A stretch of 64,000 nt of DNA, from contig JAXLYR010000004.1 of the NCBI GenBank assembly GCA_046351325.1, positions 620,001-684,000 of the forward strand. Reading direction: 5' to 3'. The position numbers and the translations under genes were made by a program. This DNA comes from Xiheicaenibacterium sp046351325 (GTDB taxonomy: Bacteria; Myxococcota_A; Polyangia; Polyangiales; Polyangiaceae). This document shows positions 23,873 through 32,855 of the stretch, in pieces (the first letter of the stretch is position 1; the number at the start of each line of letters is the position of its first letter). Under the pieces are notes generated by a model that worked only from the letters and a program-made list of their open reading frames with translations, did not search any database and was not told the DNA's origin.

Positions 23873-26770
23873 ATGGGCTCAGCACGCTCCCTCGTCATCG
23901 TCGAGTCTCCGGCCAAGGCTCGGACCATCGCAAACTTCCTCGGGAAGGATTTCGTGGTCGAGTCGTCGATCGGCCACATCCGCGACTTGCCGCGAAGCGC
24001 GAGCGAAATCCCGCCGCCCTACAACAAAATGAAGTGGGCGCGCCGGCTCGGCGTCGACGTCGAGAACGGCTTCAAGCCGCTCTACCTCGTCGACGCCGAC
24101 AAGAAGACGCACATCGCGCGCCTCAAAGACCTGCTCAAAGACTCGAAAGAGCTCTACCTCGCGACCGACGAAGATCGCGAAGGCGAGAGCATCGCGTGGC
24201 ATTTGCTCGAGGTGCTGAAGCCGCGCGTCCCGGTGAAGCGCATGGTCTTCCACGAGATCACGCCGACCGCGATCCAGCACGCGATCGCGCATCCGCGCGA
24301 CGTCGATCGCCGCCTCGTCGACGCCCAAGAGGCTCGCCGCATCCTCGATCGCCTCGTCGGCTACGAGGTCAGCCCCGTCCTCTGGAAGAAGATCCGCCGC
24401 GGCCTCTCCGCCGGCCGCGTCCAGAGCGTCGCGACCCGCGTCATCGTCGAGCGCGAGAAGCAGCGGATGAGCTTCGTGAAGACGAATTATTGGGGGATTG
24501 ATGCACTCTTCGGCGCTGGGGCCACCGCCCCCGCGGAGAGCAAGGATCAGCCCCAATCCTTCCCCGCCGCCCTCGTGGGCGTGAACGACAAGCGCGTCGC
24601 CACGAGCAAGGATTTCGACGACCGCGGCAACCTCACGCGGCCCAACACGATCCGCCTCGACGAGGCCGCCGCGCGTGCGCTCGCCGCGTCGATCGTCGGC
24701 ACCTCGCTCAAGGTCGAGTCCGTCGAGCGCAAGCCGAGCCGGCGCTCGCCCGCAGCGCCGTTCATGACCTCGACGCTCCAACAAGAGGCCAGCCGCAAGC
24801 TTCGCTTCAGCGCGAAGCGCACGATGCAGGCCGCGCAGCACCTCTACGAGTCGGGCTTCATCACGTACATGCGTACCGACTCGACGCAGCTCTCGACGGC
24901 AGCGCTCACGACGTCGCGCGCGCTCATCGAGCGCCTCTACGGCCTCGAGTACCTGCCGAAGGAGCCGCGCATCTACACGAAGAAGGTGAAGAACGCGCAG
25001 GAGGCTCACGAGGCGATCCGCCCCGCTGGCGAGACCTTCAAGCACCCCGAGGAGGTCGCGCGGCTCATCGGCTCCGACGAGGCTCGCCTCTACGAGCTCG
25101 TGTGGACGCGCACGATCGCCTCGCAGATGACGGACGCGCTCGGCGAGAGCGTCCAGGTGAAGATCGTCGGCAACACGACGAAGAGCGAGCGGGTCGAGTT
25201 CGCGGCGAACGGCTACAGCCTGATTTTCCCGGGCTTCCTTCGCGCCTACGTCGAGGGCAGCGACGACCCGGCCGCCGAGCTCGAGAGCCGCGAGCGACAC
25301 CTCCCGAGGCTCGCCGACGGTCAGCAGGTGCCAGTCCTCTCCGCCGACCCGAAGCCCCACGAGACGCAGCCGCCGGCCCGCTTCACCGAGGCCAGCCTCG
25401 TCCAAAAGCTCGAGGAGCTCGGCGTTGGCAGGCCCTCGACCTACGCGTCGACCATCAGCACGATCATCGAGCGCGGCTACGTCTGGAAGAAGGGCGCGGC
25501 CCTCGTACCGAGCTTCACGGCCTTCGCGGTTGTGCAGCTCCTCGAGCGGCACTTCGACAAATTCGTGGACTACGCCTTCACCGCCAAGATGGAGGACGAG
25601 CTCGACGCCATCGCCGAGGGCGAGCAGACCGTCGTGCCCTGGCTCGAGCGTTTTTACTTCGGCGCTGGCGGCCCGCGCACCGAGCGGCTCCCCATCGACG
25701 GCGACCACTCTCTCGAGAAGGTCGGGCTGAAGAGCCTCGTCGAGGAGGGGCTGGACCTCATCGACGCGCGCGCCATCAACTCGATCACGTTGGGCAAAGA
25801 CCCGCAGGGGCGCGACGTGGTCGTGCGCGTGGGCCGCTACGGCCCTTACCTCGCCCGCGAAGAGACGATGGCGCGCATCCCGCTCGACATGCCGCCCGAC
25901 GAGCTCACCCTCGAGAAGGCCATCGAGCTGCTCGACGCCCCGCAGGACGACCGCGTCCTCGGTGTGGACGAGGCCTCCGGCAAGACCGTCTACGTCAAGA
26001 AGGGTCGCTACGGGGCGTACGTCCAACTCGGTGAGCGCGAGGGTAAGGACGACAAACCCAAGACTTCGTCGCTGCGGCCCTCGATGTCCCCCGACACGGT
26101 CACGCTCGAGGAGGCTCAGCGGCTGCTCTCATTGCCGCGGCTCGTCGGCGCCGACCCGAAGACCAACCAGCCGATCGAAGCTCTCTACGGTCCCTATGGC
26201 CCGTACATCCGACGCGGCGGCAAGGACAGCCGCAGCCTGGCGAGCGACGAGGAGGTCTTCACCATCGGTGTCGACGCGGCGAGCGCCCTCTTCGATCAGC
26301 CGAAGACGCGCGCGCGGCGCGCCGCTCCCGAGCCCGTCAAGACGATGGGCAACGACCCTGTCTCGGGCCAGCCGGTGAAGATCTTCCAGGGGCGCTTCGG
26401 CTACTACGTGACCGACGGGACGACGAACGCCACGCTCCGGCGCGACGATGCCCCCGAGACTCTCTCCGACGATCGCGCCTTCGACCTCTTGAAGCAGCGT
26501 CGCGAAAAGGATGCTGAAGAGGGCGGCTCGAAGGGTGGGCGCGGCCGACGCGGCGGTCCCAAGCGTGGCGGCCCGAAGCGCGCTGCGGCGCCGGTGAAAG
26601 ACGACTCCGCCGAGGTCGCTGCGCCGAAGAAAGCCTCGCGGCCCCCCAAGGCCAAGGCTGCTCCGAAGGTCGCAGCACCCAAAAAGACCGCAAAGAAGCC
26701 TGCCGCCAAGAAGCCCGCCACCAAGAGCCCGAAGAAGGCAGCGAAGCGCACGGCGAAGTCCGACGACTAG
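23873..26770 (+). CDS. topA: DNA topoisomerase I
   Basis: A 965-residue type IA topoisomerase, which relaxes negative supercoils. The Toprim domain is at the start (LVIVESPAKARTI, then the DEDREGE metal-binding motif). The core includes GRVQSVATR and the active-site segment FITYMRTDST. The C-terminus has no zinc fingers. Instead it has several topoisomerase C repeats (GRYGPYL, GRYGAYV, GPYGPYI, GRFGYYV) and a Lys/Ala/Pro-rich tail of about 80 residues resembling histone H1. This architecture is known in actinobacterial-type enzymes. ATG 23873 is chosen because MGSARSLVIVESPAKA is the canonical start. The gene diverges from the propeller operon at 23765. Confidence 0.97.
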   Translation: MGSARSLVIVESPAKARTIANFLGKDFVVESSIGHIRDLPRSASEIPPPYNKMKWARRLGVDVENGFKPLYLVDADKKTHIARLKDLLKDSKELYLATDEDREGESIAWHLLEVLKPRVPVKRMVFHEITPTAIQHAIAHPRDVDRRLVDAQEARRILDRLVGYEVSPVLWKKIRRGLSAGRVQSVATRVIVEREKQRMSFVKTNYWGIDALFGAGATAPAESKDQPQSFPAALVGVNDKRVATSKDFDDRGNLTRPNTIRLDEAAARALAASIVGTSLKVESVERKPSRRSPAAPFMTSTLQQEASRKLRFSAKRTMQAAQHLYESGFITYMRTDSTQLSTAALTTSRALIERLYGLEYLPKEPRIYTKKVKNAQEAHEAIRPAGETFKHPEEVARLIGSDEARLYELVWTRTIASQMTDALGESVQVKIVGNTTKSERVEFAANGYSLIFPGFLRAYVEGSDDPAAELESRERHLPRLADGQQVPVLSADPKPHETQPPARFTEASLVQKLEELGVGRPSTYASTISTIIERGYVWKKGAALVPSFTAFAVVQLLERHFDKFVDYAFTAKMEDELDAIAEGEQTVVPWLERFYFGAGGPRTERLPIDGDHSLEKVGLKSLVEEGLDLIDARAINSITLGKDPQGRDVVVRVGRYGPYLAREETMARIPLDMPPDELTLEKAIELLDAPQDDRVLGVDEASGKTVYVKKGRYGAYVQLGEREGKDDKPKTSSLRPSMSPDTVTLEEAQRLLSLPRLVGADPKTNQPIEALYGPYGPYIRRGGKDSRSLASDEEVFTIGVDAASALFDQPKTRARRAAPEPVKTMGNDPVSGQPVKIFQGRFGYYVTDGTTNATLRRDDAPETLSDDRAFDLLKQRREKDAEEGGSKGGRGRRGGPKRGGPKRAAAPVKDDSAEVAAPKKASRPPKAKAAPKVAAPKKTAKKPAAKKPATKSPKKAAKRTAKSDD

Positions 26771-26867
26771 CCGTCAGCCGCGTCGCAGCCATCGTTTGCG
26801 TCACAAACGGCCGGGTCCTCGCTACCCGGCGGGGATGAAACTTGGCACTTCGTCGATAAGCGCTGGG

Positions 26868-28307
26868 ATGAAGCGGCGTGAGTGGCTCCTCGGTGGGTCC
26901 GCGGTTTTGCTCGCGTCGGCGTGCGGCGCGAAATCCGACAAGCCCGCCGCGGTCGCGACCTCAGAGGTCGTGCAGCCTCAGCCAGTGCAGGCGCCGCCTC
27001 CACAGCTGCTCGGCGTCGAGCTCGCGACCTCCCCGAAGCTGATCGCGGCCGACAAGGAGGCTTCGATCTTCCTGCGCGTCCGAGTGAAGGGCCTGGCGAT
27101 CGACACGGGGACGCGACCCACCCTGAACCTCGTGCTCGTGGTCGACACGTCGGGCTCGATGGAGGGCTCTGCGATCGAGCGCGCGAAGGCCGCGTGCGCG
27201 ACGCTGGTCGAGGCCATGCGCGACGGCGACATCGTGTCAATCGTGACGTTCGGCGCGCGGCCGCATGTCATCGTGCCCTCGTCCGTTCTCGACAAAAAAG
27301 CGCGAGCCTCGGCCGCACAGGCGATTTCGGCGATCGTCGCGGAGGGGACGACCGACATGGCTGGGGGCCTCACCGAGGGCTTGAATCAGGCTCGTGCTCA
27401 CCTGCGGTCGGACGGCATCAACAGGATGGTGCTCGTCGGTGACGGCGTGCCCAACGATCCCGCTCCGATCGGCCCGCTCGCTGACCAGGCGAAGCAGATG
27501 GGGATCGCGATCACGACGCTCGGGCTCGGTCCGGACTTCGACGAGACGTTGATGGCTTCGGTCGCGCAGCGCTCGGGAGGCAGCTTCCACTTCGTCGATG
27601 ACGCCTCGAAGGTCGCGACCGTCTTCGAGCGTGAAATCACACGTCTCGATCGGCTGGTCTCACGCAGCACCGCCGTGGCGCTCGTCCCCGGCCCCGGCGT
27701 GGCGATCGAGGACGTCGTCGGCTGGCCCGAGCAGGTCTCCGGCCGGGGTGTGTACTTCGACCTGGGGTCCCTCAGCGAAGGTGATCAGCGCGACGCGATC
27801 GTGAAGGTTCGGGTCTCTGCCCATCGCAATGGCAGCAAGGCCGAGCTCGTCGACGCCACCATCAGCTATGTGCAGGCGGTCGCGGGTGCCTCGATGGAGG
27901 TCACGCAGTTCGCGTCACTCCAAGTCACCTCGGATGCCGCCGCTCTCCAAGATGCGACCGTCCCCGAGATCGAGCATCAAGCCGCCCGCCTCACCGTCGC
28001 CGATGGCATCGTGACCGCGATCGCCTCCGCCCGCGCTGGCGACGTCGCCGGGGCCAAGACCAAACTCGACCAAGTCGTCCAACTCGCGGCGCGCGCCGGC
28101 AAGCAATTCGACGACAGCGACCTCCTCGCCAAGGCGACCGAAGCGAAGCAACTCAAGAAGACGGTCGCGTCGCTGGCTCCGCCGCCGGTAGCGGAAATTG
28201 ACGCGACGGGTGGCCGTCAACCGCAGCCAGCCCCCATGACGCCAGCCGCCGCCATGGAGGTGCGTGGCGCGCACGGCAACGCAATGGATGAAATTCAAGG
28301 TCTTTGA
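26868..28307 (+). CDS. von Willebrand factor A domain lipoprotein
   Basis: A 479-residue protein with an Arg-containing signal and lipobox (KRREWLLGGSAVLLASAC). The VWA domain has a complete MIDAS metal site: DTSGSM, the Thr in EGTTDMAGG, and the Asp in VLVGDGVPND. After it comes a beta-rich region and a helical C-terminal region, an arrangement typical of secreted VWA proteins related to YfbK. These bind protein partners, and no enzyme activity is expected. ATG 26868 is chosen because it starts the signal; an in-frame ATG at 26835 would add 11 residues. Confidence 0.85.
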   Translation: MKRREWLLGGSAVLLASACGAKSDKPAAVATSEVVQPQPVQAPPPQLLGVELATSPKLIAADKEASIFLRVRVKGLAIDTGTRPTLNLVLVVDTSGSMEGSAIERAKAACATLVEAMRDGDIVSIVTFGARPHVIVPSSVLDKKARASAAQAISAIVAEGTTDMAGGLTEGLNQARAHLRSDGINRMVLVGDGVPNDPAPIGPLADQAKQMGIAITTLGLGPDFDETLMASVAQRSGGSFHFVDDASKVATVFEREITRLDRLVSRSTAVALVPGPGVAIEDVVGWPEQVSGRGVYFDLGSLSEGDQRDAIVKVRVSAHRNGSKAELVDATISYVQAVAGASMEVTQFASLQVTSDAAALQDATVPEIEHQAARLTVADGIVTAIASARAGDVAGAKTKLDQVVQLAARAGKQFDDSDLLAKATEAKQLKKTVASLAPPPVAEIDATGGRQPQPAPMTPAAAMEVRGAHGNAMDEIQGL

Positions 28308-28403
28308 CCATGAATTGACTTCGTCAAGGGGGCTGCTGTGTTGCCTCCGAGACGACAATCACTCGCCAACCCGCCCGAAGTCGTGTTACTAACGCGGCCC
28401 ATC

Positions 28404-28820
28404 ATGAACCGGACGCTCTACTCCTCCCTCCTCGTTGCTGTTGTCGCGCTCGTTGGCTGTGGCGACGAAGCCGGCACTGGCTCTGGCTCGAACTCCGCCG
28501 CCAAGAGCGGTGGCTCCGCCAAGACCTCCAGCTCGGCTCCCGCCGCTGCCTCGACTCCCGCCCCCGCCACCACGACCGCCGCTCCCGCTGGTTCGGGCTC
28601 GGCCGCTGCCGGTGGCGCGATGCCCAAGGTCTGCGAGGACTACCTCGCCAAGATCAAGGAATGCGGCGGCAAGAACGACGCTGCCAAGACCGCCATGGAA
28701 ATGGTCGACAAGTCCTTCCGCGATTCGCTCGCCCAGCAGAAGGACGACGCGGCGAAGGAAATGATCTGCAAGACCTCGCTCGACGCTTGGGAAAAGACCC
28801 CCAACCCGGCTTGCAAGTGA
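28404..28820 (+). CDS. small Ala/Ser-rich lipoprotein
   Basis: A 138-residue predicted lipoprotein. The signal peptide ends in ALVGC. About 55 residues of Gly/Ser/Ala/Pro linker follow, then a compact C-terminal domain of about 65 residues with four cysteines (VCEDYLAKIKECGG, MICKTS, NPACK) that may form two disulfides. I do not recognise a family. Similar short Cys-paired lipoproteins are frequent in Myxococcota. A hairpin follows the stop directly. Confidence 0.75.
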   Translation: MNRTLYSSLLVAVVALVGCGDEAGTGSGSNSAAKSGGSAKTSSSAPAAASTPAPATTTAAPAGSGSAAAGGAMPKVCEDYLAKIKECGGKNDAAKTAMEMVDKSFRDSLAQQKDDAAKEMICKTSLDAWEKTPNPACK

Positions 28821-28824
28821 TTTG

Positions 28825-28844
28825 AGCGCCCCGTCGGGGGCGCT
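28825..28844 (+). terminator. hairpin, probable terminator
   Basis: AGCGCCCC at 28825-28832 pairs perfectly with GGGGCGCT at 28837-28844 around a GTCG loop, 5 bases after the stop of the small lipoprotein gene. Only two T follow, so it may be a weak terminator or an mRNA-stabilising hairpin. Confidence 0.5.
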
Positions 28845-29043
28845 TGATCCATCCAGGCTGTTTCAGCACCGAGCGTCTTCCCGGGGACACCACGTCCCCG
28901 GCCCTGGATCGTCTTCCAGACCTAGCTCGGCCGCCCAACAGCAAAGCTTGTTGCTTATTGTTCGCGGAACTTCTCTTCGAGATCGCCCTTGTGGGCGAGC
29001 GTATCAAACCACGGCTTTCGGGCTGCTAGCTGCAGGGGTTGCG

Positions 29044-29850
29044 CTACAGACCTTCGAACGCCGATGGGTCGGCTAGGTATGCCTTGAAAGACCCCATCAG
29101 CTTCGAGATGTGCCACCCATCGACCCAACGATGATCGATGGTCGCGCAGATCGGCAGGATGGGTCTTATCTCCACGCGGCCTTGCACTGCCACGGGCTTT
29201 TCGGTGACTTCACCGACGAGCACCAGGATGGGGACTTTGTACATCCAGGCGAGTGGGGCGAAGCCCATGGGGAGCCCGAACATTCCAACGCTGGTCACCA
29301 TCGCGCTCCCGAAAGGCGAGCTGCGTAGGGCAAGGGCATCGATGCCCTTGTCGAGGTCTCCGGCGATGAACGCTGAAAGGTGCAGCGCAGCCCGAAGCAG
29401 GTGCTTCGGTAGCGCTTCCATCACGTTCTTGGACTTCGCGAGGTCAGCGTCCTGACCATTCTTCTGCGCGCGAGCTCGCCGCTCGAGTTCGTCCGCAATG
29501 GCGCCTGCCGTCTTCTCGTCTGCGCTCCGAATCTTCACGCCGCTCAGGTCTTTGCCTGCGGCTACGGAGGTGATGAAGAAGATGTCCACCGAGTCTCGGG
29601 GGAGAGCGAACCCACCGAGCAGCCGAACATTGAGGTCCGGCACCTGGCGAATCCCGAGCGCAAGCGCTCGCCCGACGGCGTGCGTGACCGTGACCTTCCG
29701 CCCGGCGGCGCGCTCGCGGTTGATGAACGCAAGAACCGGCGTCGCATCCAGCTCCAGCGAGCCGTAGATTTGTGGGTCGTTGGGGGCCGTCCACATCGCG
29801 TCGGCGATGCGTCGCCATCCGCGCAAGCGGGTGCGGCCGACCGTGCTCAT
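29044..29850 (-). CDS. stand-alone E2-type 2-oxoacid dehydrogenase acyltransferase
   Basis: A 268-residue protein that is only the catalytic domain of dihydrolipoamide acyltransferases. It has the signature DHRWVDG (DHRxxDG) near the C-terminus, with the catalytic His, and the upstream ATPILPICATID-like strand (VEIRPILPICATIDHR). It lacks the lipoyl domain and the E1/E3-binding domain, and no dehydrogenase genes are nearby. It may therefore be a repurposed acyltransferase. It overlaps the upstream gene by 4 bases (29847-29850), suggesting co-translation with that unknown protein. Confidence 0.8.
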   Translation of the reverse strand: MSTVGRTRLRGWRRIADAMWTAPNDPQIYGSLELDATPVLAFINRERAAGRKVTVTHAVGRALALGIRQVPDLNVRLLGGFALPRDSVDIFFITSVAAGKDLSGVKIRSADEKTAGAIADELERRARAQKNGQDADLAKSKNVMEALPKHLLRAALHLSAFIAGDLDKGIDALALRSSPFGSAMVTSVGMFGLPMGFAPLAWMYKVPILVLVGEVTEKPVAVQGRVEIRPILPICATIDHRWVDGWHISKLMGSFKAYLADPSAFEGL

Positions 29851-30419
29851 CCGCGACCGCGGACGATGGGAAGGTCGAGGTCGAGCTCGTCGAGCGTGGT
29901 GGGTGGAACGACGGGCTCCTTGGGGCGAGCGGTCGGCCGCTCGCTCTTCGGCGGACGAGCAGCCGGCAACGCGGGCTGCGTCGGCTTCTCGTGTTTGTTC
30001 TCGGGGCGCAAACGCTTGCCGCTGCCGGGCTTGGTGTCGCTGTCGAGGAGCGCGGGTGGAGCACCATCCAAAGCATCGCTCGGCTGCGGTCGGGTGCCCG
30101 TCGCGACGGCCTGCGCTTCGCGGACGAGATTCTCCAACTCCTCGACCAGGATGCTCGCTTCGTCGGCAGAATCAGCGAAGACGGCGAGGCGGATGGACTT
30201 CGCCATTGCGCGAAGCATTCGGGCCATCGCCGAAGCTTCCTCAGCTGCCGGCTCGTTGGCGCGGGACTCGGCCCAGCCCTCGAGCTCGTCCGCCCAGACG
30301 TCGGCGTCCAGGCACCGTTCCTCCACGTCCTCGTTGGTCAAATGCGGCCTCTTCTTGGGGAACAGCGAATCGCCGAAACGTAGCTCGGCGCTGGCACTCC
30401 GCCAACGCCAGTCTATCAC
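29847..30419 (-). CDS. unknown protein, acidic helical with Pro-rich tail
   Basis: A 190-residue protein from GTG 30419. Residues 25-105 appear helical and acidic (AEEASAMARMLRAMAKSIRL, ASILVEELENLVREA). The last 80 residues are a Pro/Lys/Arg-rich disordered region ending in a short acidic segment (TLDELDLDLP). There is no signal peptide and no recognised domain. It is encoded directly before the stand-alone E2-type acyltransferase with a 4-base overlap, so the products may interact. The start is uncertain. Confidence 0.6.
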   Translation of the reverse strand: MIDWRWRSASAELRFGDSLFPKKRPHLTNEDVEERCLDADVWADELEGWAESRANEPAAEEASAMARMLRAMAKSIRLAVFADSADEASILVEELENLVREAQAVATGTRPQPSDALDGAPPALLDSDTKPGSGKRLRPENKHEKPTQPALPAARPPKSERPTARPKEPVVPPTTLDELDLDLPIVRGRG

Positions 30420-30496
30420 GAAGCTCGATTCGGCTGGTTTCGACGGCGAAATCGGATTGGTTCGCGAACCCCGAGCCAGCGAAAGCCTGCGGAAGG

Positions 30497-30525
30497 TTGA
30501 CGACCCGTCGCTTAACCTCGATCCT
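30497..30525 (+). promoter_or_regulatory. possible sigma-70-type promoter
   Basis: TTGACG at 30497 is followed after 17 bases by GATCCT at 30520, which matches the consensus -10 at only three positions. It lies 17 bases upstream of the ATG of the MopE-like lipoprotein gene at 30543, in the 123-base gap between divergent genes. Confidence 0.3.
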
Positions 30526-30542
30526 TTCGAAACGAGCGTCTT

Positions 30543-31547
30543 ATGCCCCTAGCAAATCACCTTGCGCGTACGACTTGGCCAGCCCTGTTGCTGGTAATTC
30601 TCGGTGCCTGCGCCAAGGGCACGAGCATCACGGGTGGGGGCGGCTCGGGCGCGAGCACGTCGGACGGAGGCAGCTCGTCGAGCACAGGCGGCTCCGCAGG
30701 CTCGGAGAACACGGGAGGCGACCACCCGTGCACCGCAGAGGTCTGCAACGGCATCGACGATGACTGTAACGGCGTTAAAGACGATCCGTCGGTGGTCGAC
30801 GACAACCCGTGCACCACGGAGTTCTCCGGTGCGTGCTCGAACGGCCGGACGCACTGTGACAACGGCACCGAGACCTGCGTGCCCGACGTCGCGCCGGGGA
30901 GTCAGCCCGAGATCTGCAACGGGCTCGACGACGACTGCAACAACCTCATCGACGACACCGACGTCGCCATGGCGTGTTGGGACCAGAACCCCAACGCCGT
31001 GAACGTGGAGAGCTGGGATTGCAATCTCGGCACGTGCTCGATCGCGACCTGCGCTGCGGGGACGTCGGACTTGGACGGGCAGCTCGCGAACGGCTGCGAG
31101 TGCGACTCGGACACCCAGCTCGGTGCGTGCGACATGAACGCGACCACCTCGGTTCTCGTCGGGACGTCGCTCGCGCTCAGCGGCGTCGTCGAAGACCCGC
31201 TCGGTGGCGACTGGATCACCTACTCGTTCGAGGTCCCTCCGGTCGGGCAGAACTATCACCCGAAGATCGAGCTCACCAACAACGCCGGTGGGCTCTACAC
31301 GATGGATGTGATGGTCGACTGCATGGGTAACGCAGCCGGCTGCGCGACGACGGGCGGAGCGGTCAACGACGAGGTCGGAATCAACGTCGCGGTTTGGGAG
31401 CAGAACTTCCAAGGATACGACGGACTCGCTGGCTGCTGCTCCGACGACACCCCGCGCGCAGGCATCGTCAACGTCGTGATTCGACGAACCGCGACGACTG
31501 GCCCGACGTGTTCGGAGCGCTACACGGTCACCGCGTCGAACCTCTGA
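30543..31547 (+). CDS. MopE-like lipoprotein with two Cys/Asp repeats
   Basis: A 334-residue lipoprotein. The signal peptide ends in ILGAC and a Gly/Ser linker follows. Two copies of the MopE-type motif are present (EVCNGIDDDCNGVKDD and EICNGLDDDCNNLIDD). The C-terminal 140 residues match the plan of the C-terminal domain of the large lipoprotein at 9271, including a PKIELTNNAGGLY segment (PKIDLINSGSGQY in the other) and a GCC or GCGF cysteine region. It is thus a short paralogue. It is probably surface-exposed and metal- or calcium-binding. Confidence 0.8.
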   Translation: MPLANHLARTTWPALLLVILGACAKGTSITGGGGSGASTSDGGSSSSTGGSAGSENTGGDHPCTAEVCNGIDDDCNGVKDDPSVVDDNPCTTEFSGACSNGRTHCDNGTETCVPDVAPGSQPEICNGLDDDCNNLIDDTDVAMACWDQNPNAVNVESWDCNLGTCSIATCAAGTSDLDGQLANGCECDSDTQLGACDMNATTSVLVGTSLALSGVVEDPLGGDWITYSFEVPPVGQNYHPKIELTNNAGGLYTMDVMVDCMGNAAGCATTGGAVNDEVGINVAVWEQNFQGYDGLAGCCSDDTPRAGIVNVVIRRTATTGPTCSERYTVTASNL

Positions 31548-31556
31548 GGCCCACGC

Positions 31557-32780
31557 TTACGGGCAATATCGGCTCGCTGGGTCGACGCTGTTGCACGTGC
31601 TGAGCGACGCGTTGGCTCCTTGCGCGACGCTCACGGTTTCGATGTGGATGTGCGGCCCGGACGAGCAGCCCGAGTTGCCCGAGTAAGCGAGCAGCTCACC
31701 CTGATCGACGTGCACGCCGTTCGAGATGCCGGGCGGCAGCGAGTCGATGTGCAGGTAGTAGACGTAGAAGTCGTGCGACGGGTCGTTCGGGTCGCCGCAG
31801 TCGCTCTTTACTTTGACGTAGTTAAAGGAGTTCCAGCACTGCTGCGAGCACCCGTTGTTGTAGCAATTGGGGAACCCGAGCGCGCTGCCCACCACCGTGC
31901 CGGAGATGCCCGCGTAGATGGGGGTGCCGATCGCGGTGCCGTAGTCGCGACCGTAGTGCGAGCCGCCGCCACCACACGCCGAGTAGGCTTGCGTCAGCGC
32001 TCCCGGGGGCTCGTTGACGCAGCACTCGGAGCTCGCGGGCGCGCATGCGTCGGCGACCCCGGGAGGCATCACCTGACAGCCGTTGGGGCACGTCGTCGAG
32101 CTCGCCGTCGAGCCGTTCTGGCAGTCGTAGAGCGTGTTCGGATCACCCGATCCGAGTGAGGCCCCGCAGTATGCGCCGTTCCCCGAGCTCGCGTTGACGC
32201 AGGGATCTCCCGTTGGTTTGCAGCTGTCTGGTGTGCCTGGGGGCTGAACCTGGCAGCCCGCGGTGCAGAGCTCGGTCGATGACGTCACACCGTTCGCGCA
32301 GTGATAGAGGCGCTGAGCATCACCGCCGAGGAGCGAGCCTCCACAGTAGGCGCCGTTGCCGAATTGAGCGGAAGCGCACGGATCCGCGGCTGGCGTCGTG
32401 CACGCGCTGTTCTCGCAGCCCGCTGGGCAAGGCGTGACCGAAGACGTCGCGCCGCCGGCGCAGCTGTAGAGGCTCGCGTGATCGGCCAAGCCGCCGAGCT
32501 CCGTGCCGCAGTGATCCCCGTCGCTCGCGCCGAAGCACGGGTCGTCAGGAGGGTTCACGCTGCCGCCCGAACCGCCGACTGGGAGCGCGCCGCCCGAGCC
32601 GCCCGCGGGCGCTCCGCCGTTCGTGCTCGAGCCGCCGACCCCGCCCGTCGAGCCGCCGACACCCGCTGCTCCGCTGCTCGACGTCGAGGCGCCGCTGCCG
32701 CCACCTCCAGACGTGTCCGAGTCGCCGCAGCCGAGGTCGAGCAGGACGAAAACTCCCAGCAAAACACCTGCTCGTTTCAC
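31557..32780 (-). CDS. M23 (LytM) family peptidase lipoprotein
   Basis: A 407-residue lipoprotein. The lipobox DLGC is followed by a Gly/Ser linker. Four cysteine-rich repeats come next (about residues 80-255), of the form DPCxxASxGNGAYCGxSLGxGDxxxLYxC and usually ending in CPxGC. The C-terminal peptidase domain has the M23 zinc ligands HYGRD and HIHIE and the GTPIYAGISGTVV strand. M23 enzymes cut peptide crosslinks in peptidoglycan. The Cys repeats may be carbohydrate- or wall-binding. The 3' end lies 9 bases from that of the convergent MopE-like gene. Confidence 0.85.
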   Translation of the reverse strand: MKRAGVLLGVFVLLDLGCGDSDTSGGGGSGASTSSSGAAGVGGSTGGVGGSSTNGGAPAGGSGGALPVGGSGGSVNPPDDPCFGASDGDHCGTELGGLADHASLYSCAGGATSSVTPCPAGCENSACTTPAADPCASAQFGNGAYCGGSLLGGDAQRLYHCANGVTSSTELCTAGCQVQPPGTPDSCKPTGDPCVNASSGNGAYCGASLGSGDPNTLYDCQNGSTASSTTCPNGCQVMPPGVADACAPASSECCVNEPPGALTQAYSACGGGGSHYGRDYGTAIGTPIYAGISGTVVGSALGFPNCYNNGCSQQCWNSFNYVKVKSDCGDPNDPSHDFYVYYLHIDSLPPGISNGVHVDQGELLAYSGNSGCSSGPHIHIETVSVAQGANASLSTCNSVDPASRYCP

Positions 32781-32855
32781 ACGACAACGATAGGGGAATC
32801 GTCGGTGCCTGTCCCCGTGAACGTGGCTTGCGTGTCGCGGAGCTGGCAGCTAACG

